Shown here one piece after another: positions 16,480 to 25,801 of a stretch of 64,000 bases of DNA. The stretch lies in assembly GCF_001428825.1 (NCBI RefSeq), contig NZ_LMIT01000002.1, positions 62,001 to 126,000 on the forward strand, given 5' to 3'. This DNA comes from Nocardioides sp. Root240 (GTDB lineage: Bacteria; Actinomycetota; Actinomycetes; Propionibacteriales; Nocardioidaceae). Numbering within the stretch: position 1 is the first letter of the stretch; every line of letters starts with the position of its first letter. The notes under the pieces are model-generated. The model was not told where the DNA came from, did not search any database, and worked only from the letters and a program-made list of their open reading frames with translations. Position numbers and translations under genes: made by a program.

Positions 16480-19005
16480 TCACCCTGACACATCGGTGGG
16501 AGGGGAGTCGGGCGCGGTGCCCCCGCCGGATGCCACGGTCAGGGTGGCCGTCAGCGGACCGGCGGCCGCGGCGAGCGGCTGGCTGCCGGGGACGCCGGAG
16601 CCGTCCCGTCGTCCGCCCGCGTCGGGCAGGTCGACCGGGGCGCCGCTGGCCGCCGTACCGCGGGCGGGGGCGGGGCCGGCCCAGGCGAACACGAGCGTGT
16701 CCTCGCCCTTGAGGAAGCGGTGGCAGCGCACGCCGCCGGTGGCGCGGCCCTTGGCGGGGTACTCCCAGAAGTCGGTCACCTTGACCGAGCCCGGCTCGGT
16801 GCCCGGCAGCGCGGTCGAGGAGCCGGACGCCGTCACCAGGACGACGCCGCCCGGTGCGTTGAGGTCGAGCACGCCGAACCAGACGACCCGCTCGCCGTCG
16901 GCGACCCGGACACCGGCCATCCCGCCGCCCGAGCGGCCCTGGGGCCGCACGCCGTCGGCGCCGAAGTGGAGCAGCTGGGCGTCGGAGGTGACGAAGCAGA
17001 GCTCCTCCGTGCCGGTGACCAGCTGGACCGCACCGACGACCTCGTCGCCGTCCTTGAGCGAGATGACCTCCCACTCGTCCTTGCTGATCACCTCGGGGTT
17101 CACCCGCTTGACGACGCCCTGCTTCGTGCCGAGCGCGAGGCCCGGCCCGTCGGCGGTGAGGGTGGTCAGCCCCAGCGCGCGCTCGCCGGACGCGAGCTCG
17201 AGGACCTCGCTCAGCGGCAGGCCGCCCTGCAGGTTGGGCTCGTTGGCGCTCGGCGGGATCGCCGGCAGGTCGAGCACGCCGAGCCGCAGCAGCCGGCCGG
17301 CGGAGGTGAGGACGCCGATGTCGGAGCGCGCCGAGGTACGGACGGCGGAGACGACGACGTCGTGGTTGGCGCGGCCGCCGCCGGTGCCGAGTTCGTCGGC
17401 GCTGGTCGTGCGGGCCAGCAGGCCCGACGACGACAGCAGGGCGAAGCACGGGTCGTCGGCGACCTCGAGCGGTGCGGCCGCCGCGGCGACGGCGGTGGAC
17501 CCGGCCGACTCCAGCAGGACGGTACGACGCGGCGTGCCGAACGTCTTCGCGACCTCGGCGAGCTCGTCGGAGACGACCTTCCGGAGCCGGCCCTCGTCGG
17601 CGAGGATCGCGTCGAGATCCTCGATCTCCTTGCGCAGCTCCTCCTGCTCCTTCTCCAGCTCGAGGCGGGAGAAGCGGGTCAGGCGGCGCAGCTGCATCTC
17701 GAGGATGTACTCGGCCTGCTCCTCGGAGAGGTCGAAGACGCTGCGCAGGCGCTCCTTGGCGGCGGCGGAGTTGTCGCTCGTCCGGATGACCTGGATGACC
17801 TCGTCGATGTCGAGCAGCGCGATCAGCAGGCCGTCGACGAGGTGGAGGCGCGCGGCCTTCTTGTTGCGGCGGAACTGCGAACGACGGCGCACGACGTCGA
17901 AGCGGTGCTCGAGGAAGACCTCCAGCATCTCCTTGAGGCCGAGCGTGCGCGGCTGGCCGTCGACCAGGGCGACGTTGTTGATGCCGAAGGAGTCCTCCAT
18001 CGGGGTGAGCTTGTAGAGCTGCTCGAGCAGGGCCTCGGGCACGAAGCCGTTCTTGATCTCGATGACCAGGCGCAGGCCGTTCTCGCGGTCGGTGAGGTCC
18101 TTCATGTCCGCGATGCCCTGGATCTTCTTGGTCTGGACCAGGGTCTTGATCCGCTCCATGACCTTCTCGGTGCCGATGCCGTAGGGCAGCTCGGTCACCA
18201 CGATGCCCTTGCGGCGGCCGACGTTGTCGATGCGGGCCGTGGCGCGCATCTTGAAGATGCCGCGGCCGGTCTCGTAGGCGTCGCGGATGCCGTCGAGGCC
18301 GACGATCTTGCCGCCGGTGGGCAGGTCGGGGCCGGGGATGAAGCGCATCAGGCCGTCGACGTCGGTCTTCGGGTGCTGGATGAGGTGGCGGAGCGCCTGG
18401 ACGACCTCGACCAGGTTGTGGGGCGCCATGTTGGTCGCCATGCCGACGGCGATGCCCGTCGTACCGTTGACGACCAGGTTGGGGATCGCCGACGGGAGGA
18501 CGGTCGGTTCGTACTCGCGGCTGTCGTAGTTGGGCTTGAAGTCGACCGTCTCCTCCTCGATCGACTCCGTCATCGCGACCGCGGCCGGCGCCATCCGGGC
18601 CTCGGTGTAACGCATCGCGGCCGGCGGGTCCTCGCCACCGGGCGAGCCGAAGTTGCCGTGGCCGTCGACCATCGGCAGCCGCAGGGACCACGACTGCGCG
18701 GTGCGGACCAGGGCGTCGTAGATCGCGCCGTCGCCGTGGGGGTGCAGCCGACCCATGACCTCACCGACGATGCGCGCGCACTTGGTGTGGCCGCGGTCGG
18801 GCATCAGCCGCATGTCGTTCATCGTGTAGAGGATCCGGCGCTGGACGGGCTTGAGGCCGTCGCGGGCGTCGGGCAGCGCACGGGAGTAGATGACCGAGTA
18901 GGCGTACTCCAGGAAGGACGACTGCATCTCGTCGCGGATGTCGGTGTCGAGGATGTGCTCCTCGAAGTCCTCCGGAAGGGGATCTGACTTGGTACGCCGT
19001 GCCAT
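16480..19005 (-). CDS. parC: Type IIA DNA topoisomerase subunit A (ParC/GyrA2 type)
   Basis: An 841-residue DNA cleavage and rejoining subunit. The winged-helix region has [19 protein letters not shown]. The catalytic Tyr lies in [10 protein letters not shown] (about residue 126), and the coiled-coil gate follows, ending around residue 500. The C-terminal part forms the beta-pinwheel. The usual GyrA box (QRRGGKG type) is replaced by QGRSGGG near residue 695, which argues against true gyrase wrapping and for a topoisomerase IV-like decatenase. Starts at 19005 and 19014 are both in frame. The B subunit is encoded at 11021 on the opposite strand. Confidence 0.94.
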   Translation of the reverse strand: MARRTKSDPLPEDFEEHILDTDIRDEMQSSFLEYAYSVIYSRALPDARDGLKPVQRRILYTMNDMRLMPDRGHTKCARIVGEVMGRLHPHGDGAIYDALVRTAQSWSLRLPMVDGHGNFGSPGGEDPPAAMRYTEARMAPAAVAMTESIEEETVDFKPNYDSREYEPTVLPSAIPNLVVNGTTGIAVGMATNMAPHNLVEVVQALRHLIQHPKTDVDGLMRFIPGPDLPTGGKIVGLDGIRDAYETGRGIFKMRATARIDNVGRRKGIVVTELPYGIGTEKVMERIKTLVQTKKIQGIADMKDLTDRENGLRLVIEIKNGFVPEALLEQLYKLTPMEDSFGINNVALVDGQPRTLGLKEMLEVFLEHRFDVVRRRSQFRRNKKAARLHLVDGLLIALLDIDEVIQVIRTSDNSAAAKERLRSVFDLSEEQAEYILEMQLRRLTRFSRLELEKEQEELRKEIEDLDAILADEGRLRKVVSDELAEVAKTFGTPRRTVLLESAGSTAVAAAAAPLEVADDPCFALLSSSGLLARTTSADELGTGGGRANHDVVVSAVRTSARSDIGVLTSAGRLLRLGVLDLPAIPPSANEPNLQGGLPLSEVLELASGERALGLTTLTADGPGLALGTKQGVVKRVNPEVISKDEWEVISLKDGDEVVGAVQLVTGTEELCFVTSDAQLLHFGADGVRPQGRSGGGMAGVRVADGERVVWFGVLDLNAPGGVVLVTASGSSTALPGTEPGSVKVTDFWEYPAKGRATGGVRCHRFLKGEDTLVFAWAGPAPARGTAASGAPVDLPDAGGRRDGSGVPGSQPLAAAAGPLTATLTVASGGGTAPDSPPTDVSG

Positions 19006-19065
19006 GCGGGTCATTCTTCCGGGTGGCCCCGATGAATCCGGGGAGGAGGTCCGGTCTGTCCCCGC

Positions 19066-19653
19066 ATGGCGACCGTGATGATGCACGCAGTGGTGTCCGT
19101 GGACGGCTTCATCGCCGACGAGAACGACGAGGTCGGACCGCTGTTCGACTGGTACTTCAACGGCGACCAGTCCCTGACCGACGGGGAGGACCACGGTCCG
19201 TTCGCGGTCACCGCCGCCTCCGCGGCGTACGTCCGGCCGATGTGGCGCAGCATCCGCGCGATCATCCAGGGCCGTCGGCTGTTCGACCAGACCAACGGGT
19301 GGGAGGCGAGCCCGCCGGCGGGGGAGCACCTCCTGGTCGTCAGCCACCGGCCCAAGCCGGAGGGTTGGCACCCGGAGGCGGACGTTCCATTCTTCACCGA
19401 CGTCGCGAGCGCGGTGGAGGAGGGCAAGCGGCGAGCCGGCGACGGGGTGCTGGCGATCTGCGCGGGGGAGGTCGGCGGGCAGGCGCTCGCGGCGGGCCTC
19501 GTGGACGTGGTGGCGATGGACGTCGTCCCGGTGGTGTTCGGCCGGGGGAAGAGGTACTTCGGCGCGATCGAGGGGCAGCACCTGCTCGAGGACCCGGAGG
19601 TCGTGGTCCGCGGGGACCGGGTGCTGCACCTCAGCTACCCGGTTCGCCGGTAG
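19066..19653 (+). CDS. Dihydrofolate reductase family (RibD C-terminal-like) protein
   Basis: A 195-residue NADPH-dependent reductase-like protein. The N-terminus MMHAVVSVDGFIADEND is the substrate/NADP strand typical of the RibD_C/DHFR family. GRRLFDQTNGW and the C-terminal FGRGKRYF add support. The family includes riboflavin-pathway reductases and many stress-related stand-alone members; this one lies alone between the topoisomerase A gene (divergent) and the GNAT fusion gene. The exact substrate is unknown. Confidence 0.85.
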   Translation: MATVMMHAVVSVDGFIADENDEVGPLFDWYFNGDQSLTDGEDHGPFAVTAASAAYVRPMWRSIRAIIQGRRLFDQTNGWEASPPAGEHLLVVSHRPKPEGWHPEADVPFFTDVASAVEEGKRRAGDGVLAICAGEVGGQALAAGLVDVVAMDVVPVVFGRGKRYFGAIEGQHLLEDPEVVVRGDRVLHLSYPVRR

Positions 19654-19656
19654 ATT
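19651..19656 (+). promoter_or_regulatory. -10 element TAGATT, leaderless promoter
   Basis: TAGATT is exactly 7 bases before the GTG at 19664. It overlaps the TAG stop codon of the preceding reductase gene (19651-19653). Confidence 0.5.
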
Positions 19657-19663
19657 CCTCCTT

Positions 19664-22384
19664 GTGACCGGCGATGTGCCCCTGACCGAGGAGATCGAGG
19701 CTCCGCCTGCGCACTGGGAGGGCGACGTCCTGCTGCGTGACGGCCGGACGGCGCACATCCGGCCCATCCGGCCCGAGGACGACGAGCTGCTCGTCGAGTT
19801 CTACGCGCGGGTGTCCGACGAGTCGAAGTACTACCGCTTCTTCTCGCCGATGCCGGTGCTCTCCGAGCGCGACGTCCGCCGGTTCACGCACGTCGACCAC
19901 GTCGACCGGGTGGCGCTGATCCTCGTCGTGCAGGAGCAGATGATCGCCGTCGGCCGGTACGACGTCGTGGGCGACAACGAGGCCGAGGTCGCCTTCCTGG
20001 TGGAGGACGACCACCAGGGGCGCGGGATCGCGCAGCTGCTGCTCGAGCACCTCGCCCAGGCGGGCCGGGAGAAGGGCGTCGAGCGGTTCACGGCGGAGGT
20101 GCTGCCGGACAACAGCCGGATGATCCAGACCTTCCGCGACGCCGGCTACCGCGTCGCCAGCGGCTACCACGACGGCGTGATCACCCTGGAGTTCCCGATC
20201 GACCCGACCGACACGGCGATCGGGGTGATGCGCGACCGCGAGCACGCCGCGGAGGCCGCGTCGATCGACCGCTTCTTCCGGCCCAGGTCCGTCGCGATCA
20301 TCGGTGCCAGCCGCCGCCAGGACACGATCGGCCAGGTCCTCGTGCGCAACCTGGTGATGGCCGACTTCACCGGGCGGGTCTACGTCGTGAACCCGAGCGC
20401 GCCCGCGGTGTCGGGCCTGCCGGCGTACAAGAACGTCAACGACATCCCCGACGACGTCGACGTCGCGATCGTCGCCGTGCCGGCCGAGGCGGTCACCGAC
20501 GTGGTGCTCGACTGCGCCAACAAGGGCGTGCACGGCCTGGTCGTCATCTCCTCGGGCTTCGCCGAGACGGGCGAGGAGGGACGTCGGCGCCAGCGGCACC
20601 TGGCCGGGCTGTGCCGGTCCTACGGGTTGCGCCTCATCGGCCCCAACTGCCTCGGCGTGATCAACACCGACCCGAGCGTGCAGGTCAACGCCTCGCTGTC
20701 GTCGGTCATGCCCAACCGCGGGCGTGCCGGCTTCTTCTGCCAGTCGGGCGCACTCGGCTCCGCGATCCTCGAGAAGGTCAAGAACCGGGGCCTCGGCATC
20801 TCGACGTTCGTCAGCGCGGGCAACCGTGCCGACGTGTCCGGCAACGACCTCCTGCAGTACTGGGAGGAGGACGACGCCACCGAGGTCGTCATGATGTACC
20901 TCGAGTCGATCGGGAACCCGCGCAAGTTCTCGCGCATCGCGCGGCGGGTCTCGCACCGCAAGCCGATCGTCGCGGTCCGCTCCGGCCGTACGACGCAGGG
21001 CGTCCCGATGGGCCACACGGTCCGTCGGATCGGCGCTCCCCAGGCCGCGGTCGACGCGATGTTCCGCCAGGCGGGCGTCATCCAGGTCGACACGCTCGAC
21101 GACATGTTCGACGTCGCCCAGCTGCTCGCCCACCAGCCCCTCCCGCGGGGCCGGCGGGTCGCGATCGTCGGCAACTCCGACGCGCTCGGCCTGCTCGCCG
21201 CCGACGCCGCCTCCGCGGTCGGGCTCGTCGTCAACCGCTCGGTCGCCCTCGGCGCCGACGCCACCGCCGAGGACTTCGAGGACGCGCTCGACGACGCGAT
21301 CGACGACCCCGACGTCGACTCCGTCATCGCCGTCTACATCCCGCCGCTCGACGTCAGCGGCGAGGAGGTCGCCAACGTGCTGGCGGCCGTGGGGGAGCAG
21401 TCCGACAAGCCGCTGGTCTCCTCCTTCCTCGGGGCCGAGGGCATCCCCGAGCTGCTGCGCGTGCCCGATGTCGCGGGCTCGTCCGCGGGACGCGGCTCGG
21501 TGCCGTCGTACCCGGCGGTGGAGGCGGCCGTCCGTGCCCTGGCGCGGGTGGTGGAGTACGCCGTGTGGCTGCACGCCCCCGACGGCCCGCCCGCCGAGGC
21601 GGGCGAGGTCGACGACCGCGGCGCGCGGCGGCTCGTCGACGGCGTCCTCGCCGACCCGAGGATCGCCGCGTCCGGCCGCGAGGTCGAGCTCGACCAGGAC
21701 CAGGTGGCCCGGCTGCTGGCGGCGTACGGCATCGAGCTGTGGCGGACCCTGCCGGTCACGGACCTCGACGCCGCGGTCGCAGCGGGGGAGCAGCTCGGCT
21801 GGAACGTCGTGCTCAAGTCGACCCTGCCGGCGGTGCGCGAGCGGCCCGACCAGGTGCACGTGTGGCGCAACATCAACAGCCGCGAGGAGATGGACGACGC
21901 CTGGGGCGACCTCAGCCGTCTCGTCGACCCGGCGACCGGGCGGTTCGTGGTGCAGCGCAACGCGCCGACCGGCGTACCCATCGCGGTGCGGACGTTCGAG
22001 GACCCGCTGTTCGGCCCGGTCGTCTCGTTCGGCATCTCGGGCCCGGTCATCGAGCTGCTGGGCGACTGGTCCTACCGCATCCCGCCGCTGGGCGAGCACG
22101 AGGTCTCGTCGATGGTGCGCGAGGTCAAGAGTGCGCCGTTGCTGTTCGGCTACCGCGGCGCGGAGGCGGTCGACGTGGCCGCCATCGAGGACCTGATCAC
22201 CCGGGTCGCCGAGCTGCAGAACGACCTGCCGCAGGTCAGCTCGCTGGAGCTGTCGCTCGTGCTCGCGGGCGTCGAGGGCGCCGAGGTGCTCACCGCGTCG
22301 GCGCGGGTGGCGGCCATCAAGGATCCGCGCCCGGACTCGCTGGTGCGACGCATGCCCGACCTGATCACCACCGTCCCGGACTGA
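19664..22384 (+). CDS. GNAT acetyltransferase fused to NDP-forming acyl-CoA synthetase
   Basis: A 906-residue fusion. Residues about 25-165 form a GNAT domain with the acetyl-CoA loop EDDHQGRGIAQLLLEHL. Residues about 195-300 are a CoA-binding Rossmann domain (VAIIGASRRQDTIGQVLVRN). Then come succinyl-CoA-ligase-like domains with SQSGALGSAI and the conserved GHTVRR, where the usual phospho-His would lie, and an ATP-grasp domain from about residue 670. Proteins of this build (PatZ, PatA, Kat families) are lysine acetyltransferases that often control acetyl-CoA synthetase. Here GNAT is at the N-terminus. The role is inferred from family. Confidence 0.93.
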   Translation: MTGDVPLTEEIEAPPAHWEGDVLLRDGRTAHIRPIRPEDDELLVEFYARVSDESKYYRFFSPMPVLSERDVRRFTHVDHVDRVALILVVQEQMIAVGRYDVVGDNEAEVAFLVEDDHQGRGIAQLLLEHLAQAGREKGVERFTAEVLPDNSRMIQTFRDAGYRVASGYHDGVITLEFPIDPTDTAIGVMRDREHAAEAASIDRFFRPRSVAIIGASRRQDTIGQVLVRNLVMADFTGRVYVVNPSAPAVSGLPAYKNVNDIPDDVDVAIVAVPAEAVTDVVLDCANKGVHGLVVISSGFAETGEEGRRRQRHLAGLCRSYGLRLIGPNCLGVINTDPSVQVNASLSSVMPNRGRAGFFCQSGALGSAILEKVKNRGLGISTFVSAGNRADVSGNDLLQYWEEDDATEVVMMYLESIGNPRKFSRIARRVSHRKPIVAVRSGRTTQGVPMGHTVRRIGAPQAAVDAMFRQAGVIQVDTLDDMFDVAQLLAHQPLPRGRRVAIVGNSDALGLLAADAASAVGLVVNRSVALGADATAEDFEDALDDAIDDPDVDSVIAVYIPPLDVSGEEVANVLAAVGEQSDKPLVSSFLGAEGIPELLRVPDVAGSSAGRGSVPSYPAVEAAVRALARVVEYAVWLHAPDGPPAEAGEVDDRGARRLVDGVLADPRIAASGREVELDQDQVARLLAAYGIELWRTLPVTDLDAAVAAGEQLGWNVVLKSTLPAVRERPDQVHVWRNINSREEMDDAWGDLSRLVDPATGRFVVQRNAPTGVPIAVRTFEDPLFGPVVSFGISGPVIELLGDWSYRIPPLGEHEVSSMVREVKSAPLLFGYRGAEAVDVAAIEDLITRVAELQNDLPQVSSLELSLVLAGVEGAEVLTASARVAAIKDPRPDSLVRRMPDLITTVPD

Positions 22385-22414
22385 CGACAGGACGCCCGTG
22401 CGAGGATGCCGCTC

Positions 22415-22984
22415 ATGACGGACCGTGACCGGCACCCCGAGCTGAACGCTGCGATCGACCGCACCGGCTACTACCCCGAGGTGGTCGCCGATGCGGTGAA
22501 CGGCGCGTGCGGGGGCGAGTCCGTGGTGTCCTTCTACGTCCACCACGAGCCGACCTTCGAGCGCGACGAGGTACGCCGCCACCAGACCGTGATCGTGCTG
22601 ACCCCGACCCGGCTGATCCTCGCCCACACCGACGAGCACGCCGGCGACGACCTGCTGCCCGAGCCGTACACGTCGACCTCGACCGAGGCGGTCAGCCTCA
22701 GTGCGGTCGCCAACGTCGTGGTCACCCGGATGACCACCAACCCGACCGCCGGGCCACGCCCGCCCGCCGAGGCCGTGCTCACCATCGGCTGGGGCGCGGT
22801 CAGCCGCCTCGACCTCGAGCCCGCCGCCTGCGACGACCCGCAGTGCGAGGCGGACCACGGCTACACCGGCACGATGACCTCCGACGACTTCTCGCTGCGC
22901 GTCTCGGCCGCCGCCGACGGCACGGACGCCGTGGCCGGACTGCTCTCCTTCGCGGCATCGCTCTCGGCCCTGACCCGTGGCTGA
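22415..22984 (+). CDS. DUF5998 family protein
   Basis: A 189-residue protein of the actinobacterial DUF5998 family. The features are YYPEVVADAVNGA near the start, VHHEPTFERDEVRRH, a beta-rich centre with PTRLILAHTDEH, and CDDPQCEADHGY with two Cys. It appears cytosolic. The gene overlaps the downstream phosphodiesterase gene by 8 bases, an association kept across actinobacteria, so the two probably work together. Function unknown. ATG 22415 is preferred over 22406 because the GAGG at 22402-22405 is well placed for it. Confidence 0.88.
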   Translation: MTDRDRHPELNAAIDRTGYYPEVVADAVNGACGGESVVSFYVHHEPTFERDEVRRHQTVIVLTPTRLILAHTDEHAGDDLLPEPYTSTSTEAVSLSAVANVVVTRMTTNPTAGPRPPAEAVLTIGWGAVSRLDLEPAACDDPQCEADHGYTGTMTSDDFSLRVSAAADGTDAVAGLLSFAASLSALTRG

Positions 22985-24113
22985 GGTCAACGGGTTCTGC
23001 GAGCCGGCCTACGGCGTCCGCTCGCTCGGCGACCTGGTCCCGGCCGCGGCCCACGCGCTCGGCAGCCCGCTCGGCCCGGCCCCCTCGGGGCTGACGCTGC
23101 CCGACGCGGCGTCGTACGTCGTGTTCCTGATCGACGGCCTCGGCGCCCGGCTCCTCGAGCGGCACGCGCACGCGGCGCCGTACCTGGCCTCGTTGCTGGC
23201 GGGCTCCTCCCCGGCCACGGCCGGCGTGCCGTCGACGACGTCGACGTCGCTGACCTCGCTCGGCACCGGCCTCACGCCGGGCGCCCACGGCCTGGTCGGC
23301 TTCACGACCCGCGTCCCCGGCACCAGCGACCTGCTCAACGCGCTGGTCTGGGACCAGGACGTCGAGCCCACCCAGTGGCAGCCGCACACCACGGCGTTCT
23401 CGTCGCTGCAGAACGCCGGCGTGCGGGTCACGGTCGTCAACAAGCGTGAGTTCAACGGCAGCGGGTTGACCGTCGCCGCGCACCGCGGAGCCGACTACGT
23501 CGGCGTCGACCGCGTCGGCGAGCGGATCGCGGCGGTCATCGCGGCGTCCCGGCCCGATCCCCGCCAGCCGGCCCTGACCTACGTCTACGACGGCGACCTG
23601 GACTGGACCGGCCACCGGTGGGGCGTCGCCTCCAGCCAGTGGCTGCAGCAGCTCGCGATGATCGACCACGAGGCCGAGCAGCTGCGCGAGGCGCTTCCGG
23701 CCGACCGCCGCCTCGTCGTCGTGGCCGACCACGGCATGGTCGACGTGCCGGACGGGTCGCGGCTCGACGTCTCCGCCCATGACGACCTGCGCGACGGCGT
23801 CGCGATCGTCGGCGGCGAGGCCCGCTTCCGCCACCTCTACTGCACCGGGGGTGCCGTTCCCGACGTCGTCGCCACCTGGCGCGAGGTCATCGGCGAGCGT
23901 GCCGAGGTGCTGACCCGCGCCGAGGCGATCGGCCGCGGCTGGTTCGGCCCCGTCGACCCGTCGGTGCTGCCGCGGATCGGCGACGTCGTCGTGGCCTGCC
24001 GTGGCGACTTCGCGGTGCTGTCGACCGACGGCTTTCCCTACGAGGCCAAGCTGATCGGCATGCACGGCTCGCTGACGCCCGACGAGATGCTGATCCCGGT
24101 CCTGCTGGACTGA
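22977..24113 (+). CDS. Nucleotide pyrophosphatase/phosphodiesterase family protein
   Basis: A 378-residue member of the alkaline phosphatase superfamily (NPP type). The first metal-binding Asp is in VVFLIDGLGARLLE (about residues 43-56). The predicted nucleophile Thr is in AGVPSTTSTSLTSLGTG. Later metal ligands are in VVVADHGMVDVP and GMHGSLTPDEM near the C-terminus. There is no signal peptide, so it should be cytosolic. It probably cleaves nucleotide or phosphodiester substrates; which one is unknown. It starts with GTG inside the DUF5998 gene, suggesting coupled translation. Confidence 0.9.
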   Translation: MAEVNGFCEPAYGVRSLGDLVPAAAHALGSPLGPAPSGLTLPDAASYVVFLIDGLGARLLERHAHAAPYLASLLAGSSPATAGVPSTTSTSLTSLGTGLTPGAHGLVGFTTRVPGTSDLLNALVWDQDVEPTQWQPHTTAFSSLQNAGVRVTVVNKREFNGSGLTVAAHRGADYVGVDRVGERIAAVIAASRPDPRQPALTYVYDGDLDWTGHRWGVASSQWLQQLAMIDHEAEQLREALPADRRLVVVADHGMVDVPDGSRLDVSAHDDLRDGVAIVGGEARFRHLYCTGGAVPDVVATWREVIGERAEVLTRAEAIGRGWFGPVDPSVLPRIGDVVVACRGDFAVLSTDGFPYEAKLIGMHGSLTPDEMLIPVLLD

Positions 24114-24124
24114 CCGGGACGACC

Positions 24125-24150
24125 GAACCTTTTGCCGTGGTCGCGTCGTC
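24125..24150 (+). promoter_or_regulatory. ECF-type promoter before the SigE-family sigma gene
   Basis: GAACC (24125-24129) and CGTC (24147-24150) are separated by 17 bases. This is the AAC/CGTC architecture used by ECF sigma factors, and it suggests that the sigma factor at 24198 activates its own transcription. Confidence 0.5.
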
Positions 24151-24197
24151 TGGGTGGATGACCGGGGCCGGTGGAGCCCCCGAGGACCGGAGGCACC

Positions 24198-24731
24198 ATG
24201 CCCGCTCGTGACCGGGCCGCGTTCGCGGAGTTCGTGGCCGCCCGCTCGGGTGCGCTGCACCGCGCGGCGTACCTCATGGTGGGTGACGTCGGCCTCGCCC
24301 AGGACCTCGTCCAGGAGGCGTTGACCAAGACCTACGTCGCCTGGCCGCGGCTGCGGAACCCGCAGGCCGCCGAGTCCTACACCCGCAAGGCGATCACGAC
24401 GACCGCGATCACCTGGTTCCGCAAGCGGAGCTGGAACGCCGAGAAGGTCGCGGAGACCTTGCCGGAACGGGCCGAGGCCGGCCACGCCGACGCGCTGGTC
24501 GCCCGCCGTACCCTGCTCGACGCGCTCGCCCAGCTGCCGCCCCGGCAGCGCGCGGTGATCGTGCTGCGCTACTACGAGGACCTCACCGAGCGGCAGGCCG
24601 CCGAGGTGCTCGGCTGCGCCGTCGGCACCGTGAAGAGCCAGGCCTCGGCCGCGCTCAACCGGCTCCGCGACCTGATGGGGGACGACCTCGACATCGACGA
24701 CCTGCTCGCCTCGGAAGGAGTGCCGGCATGA
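24198..24731 (+). CDS. SigE-family ECF RNA polymerase sigma factor
   Basis: A 177-residue group 4 sigma factor with only regions 2 and 4. Region 2 covers LHRAAYLMVGDVGLAQDLVQEALTKTY. Region 4 has LAQLPPRQRAVIVLRYYEDL and the HTH AAEVLGCAVGTVKSQASAAL. This SigE/SigM-like subfamily is expanded in actinobacteria. ATG 24198 is preferred because it follows a CGGAGG ribosome-binding site; an upstream GTG exists at 24171. The stop overlaps the next gene as ATGA, so that membrane protein is its likely regulator or co-regulated partner. Confidence 0.92.
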   Translation: MPARDRAAFAEFVAARSGALHRAAYLMVGDVGLAQDLVQEALTKTYVAWPRLRNPQAAESYTRKAITTTAITWFRKRSWNAEKVAETLPERAEAGHADALVARRTLLDALAQLPPRQRAVIVLRYYEDLTERQAAEVLGCAVGTVKSQASAALNRLRDLMGDDLDIDDLLASEGVPA

Positions 24732-25801
24732 CCGAGAAGCTGAAGAACCTGATGGACACCGCGGCCGACCTCGACTTCGACGCCGTCGACCTCGCCGCGG
24801 TCATGGACTCCGGTGACCGCGTTGTACGACGCCGTCGGATCGGCCTCGTCGGCGGCGTGGCCGCACTGGCGGTCGTCGTCGGCGGGATCGCCCTGGCCGC
24901 CGGCGGGTCGGACGAGGCCGCCGACCGGGCTCCGTACACCGGCGCGCCGGCGAACGAGGTGACCTGGGCCGTCGGCACCCGGATCCTGACGTCCGGGAGC
25001 TCGATCGAGGTCGGGCACGTGGTCCACTCGTTCGTCCGGACCGGTACCGGCTTCGTCGTGGCGGACGACGCCGGCGAGGTGTGGTCGGTCGCCCGTGGGA
25101 CGGTCACCTCGATCGGCCGGGTCGACCCCCGGACGGCGCGCCTCGCCGCCGACGTCGAGACGTCGGTGGTCGGTTGGCGGGAGCCCGACGGCGCCGGCGC
25201 GCGGTGGGTCGCCTACGACCAGGCGGCCGGCCGGCGTGTGCTGTCCCGCGCGATCGACCAGCCCTCGGACGACGCGGATGTCGTCGCCGTCGACCAGCGT
25301 TCGCTGTACGTGCACAACCGTGGCTGGGACGTGCTCGACGTCGACGGCAACGACGTCTGGAAGGTCGGTCCGCCCGCGCCGGGCGGCGAGCTGATGGCGG
25401 TCGAGGACGACGTGATGGTCTGGTCCACCGGTGAGGCCTACGTCGTCGAGCGAGCCGGCGACGGCGCCGTGGAGATCGGTGATCCTGCCGGCACCACCGC
25501 GGTGCTCTCGCCCGACGGGCGGCGGGTCAGCTTCGACGCTGACGAGCTCCGCGTGCACAACGTGGCCACGGGGGACGAGGAGCGAATCGACGTCGACGGG
25601 CGCTCGTTCGCGGCCGGCTTCGAGTGGCTGGGCAACGACACCCTGGCGGTCATCGCCAGTCGCGACGGCTCCATGGCCGAGCTGCTGGCGTGCACGGTGT
25701 CGAGCGGCAGATGCCGGGAGGTGGTGGCTGACGTCGGCACGTTCGACGAGCTGACCGAGGGCAGCTTCGCACTCCCGGTGGGCGAGCCGGTCGAGGACTG
25801 A
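24728..25801 (+). CDS. Single-pass membrane protein co-encoded with the ECF sigma factor
   Basis: A 357-residue protein. A cytosolic acidic N-terminus of about 36 residues (MTEKLKNLMDTAADLDFD) precedes one TM segment (GLVGGVAALAVVVGGIALAA, about residues 39-58) and an extracytoplasmic domain. The outer part looks like a beta-propeller or WD40-like repeat (SPDGRRVSFDADELRVHNV). Its place and topology are those of an anti-sigma factor, but no ZAS motif (HxxxCxxC) is present. If it is one, it binds sigma by another helix. ATGA overlap with the sigma gene. Confidence 0.78.
   Translation: MTEKLKNLMDTAADLDFDAVDLAAVMDSGDRVVRRRRIGLVGGVAALAVVVGGIALAAGGSDEAADRAPYTGAPANEVTWAVGTRILTSGSSIEVGHVVHSFVRTGTGFVVADDAGEVWSVARGTVTSIGRVDPRTARLAADVETSVVGWREPDGAGARWVAYDQAAGRRVLSRAIDQPSDDADVVAVDQRSLYVHNRGWDVLDVDGNDVWKVGPPAPGGELMAVEDDVMVWSTGEAYVVERAGDGAVEIGDPAGTTAVLSPDGRRVSFDADELRVHNVATGDEERIDVDGRSFAAGFEWLGNDTLAVIASRDGSMAELLACTVSSGRCREVVADVGTFDELTEGSFALPVGEPVED

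Noticed and set aside
19631..22990. 1119-codon minus-strand frame opposite the GNAT/acyl-CoA synthetase fusion
   Set aside because: Antisense artefact of codon bias; the plus-strand product is well conserved.
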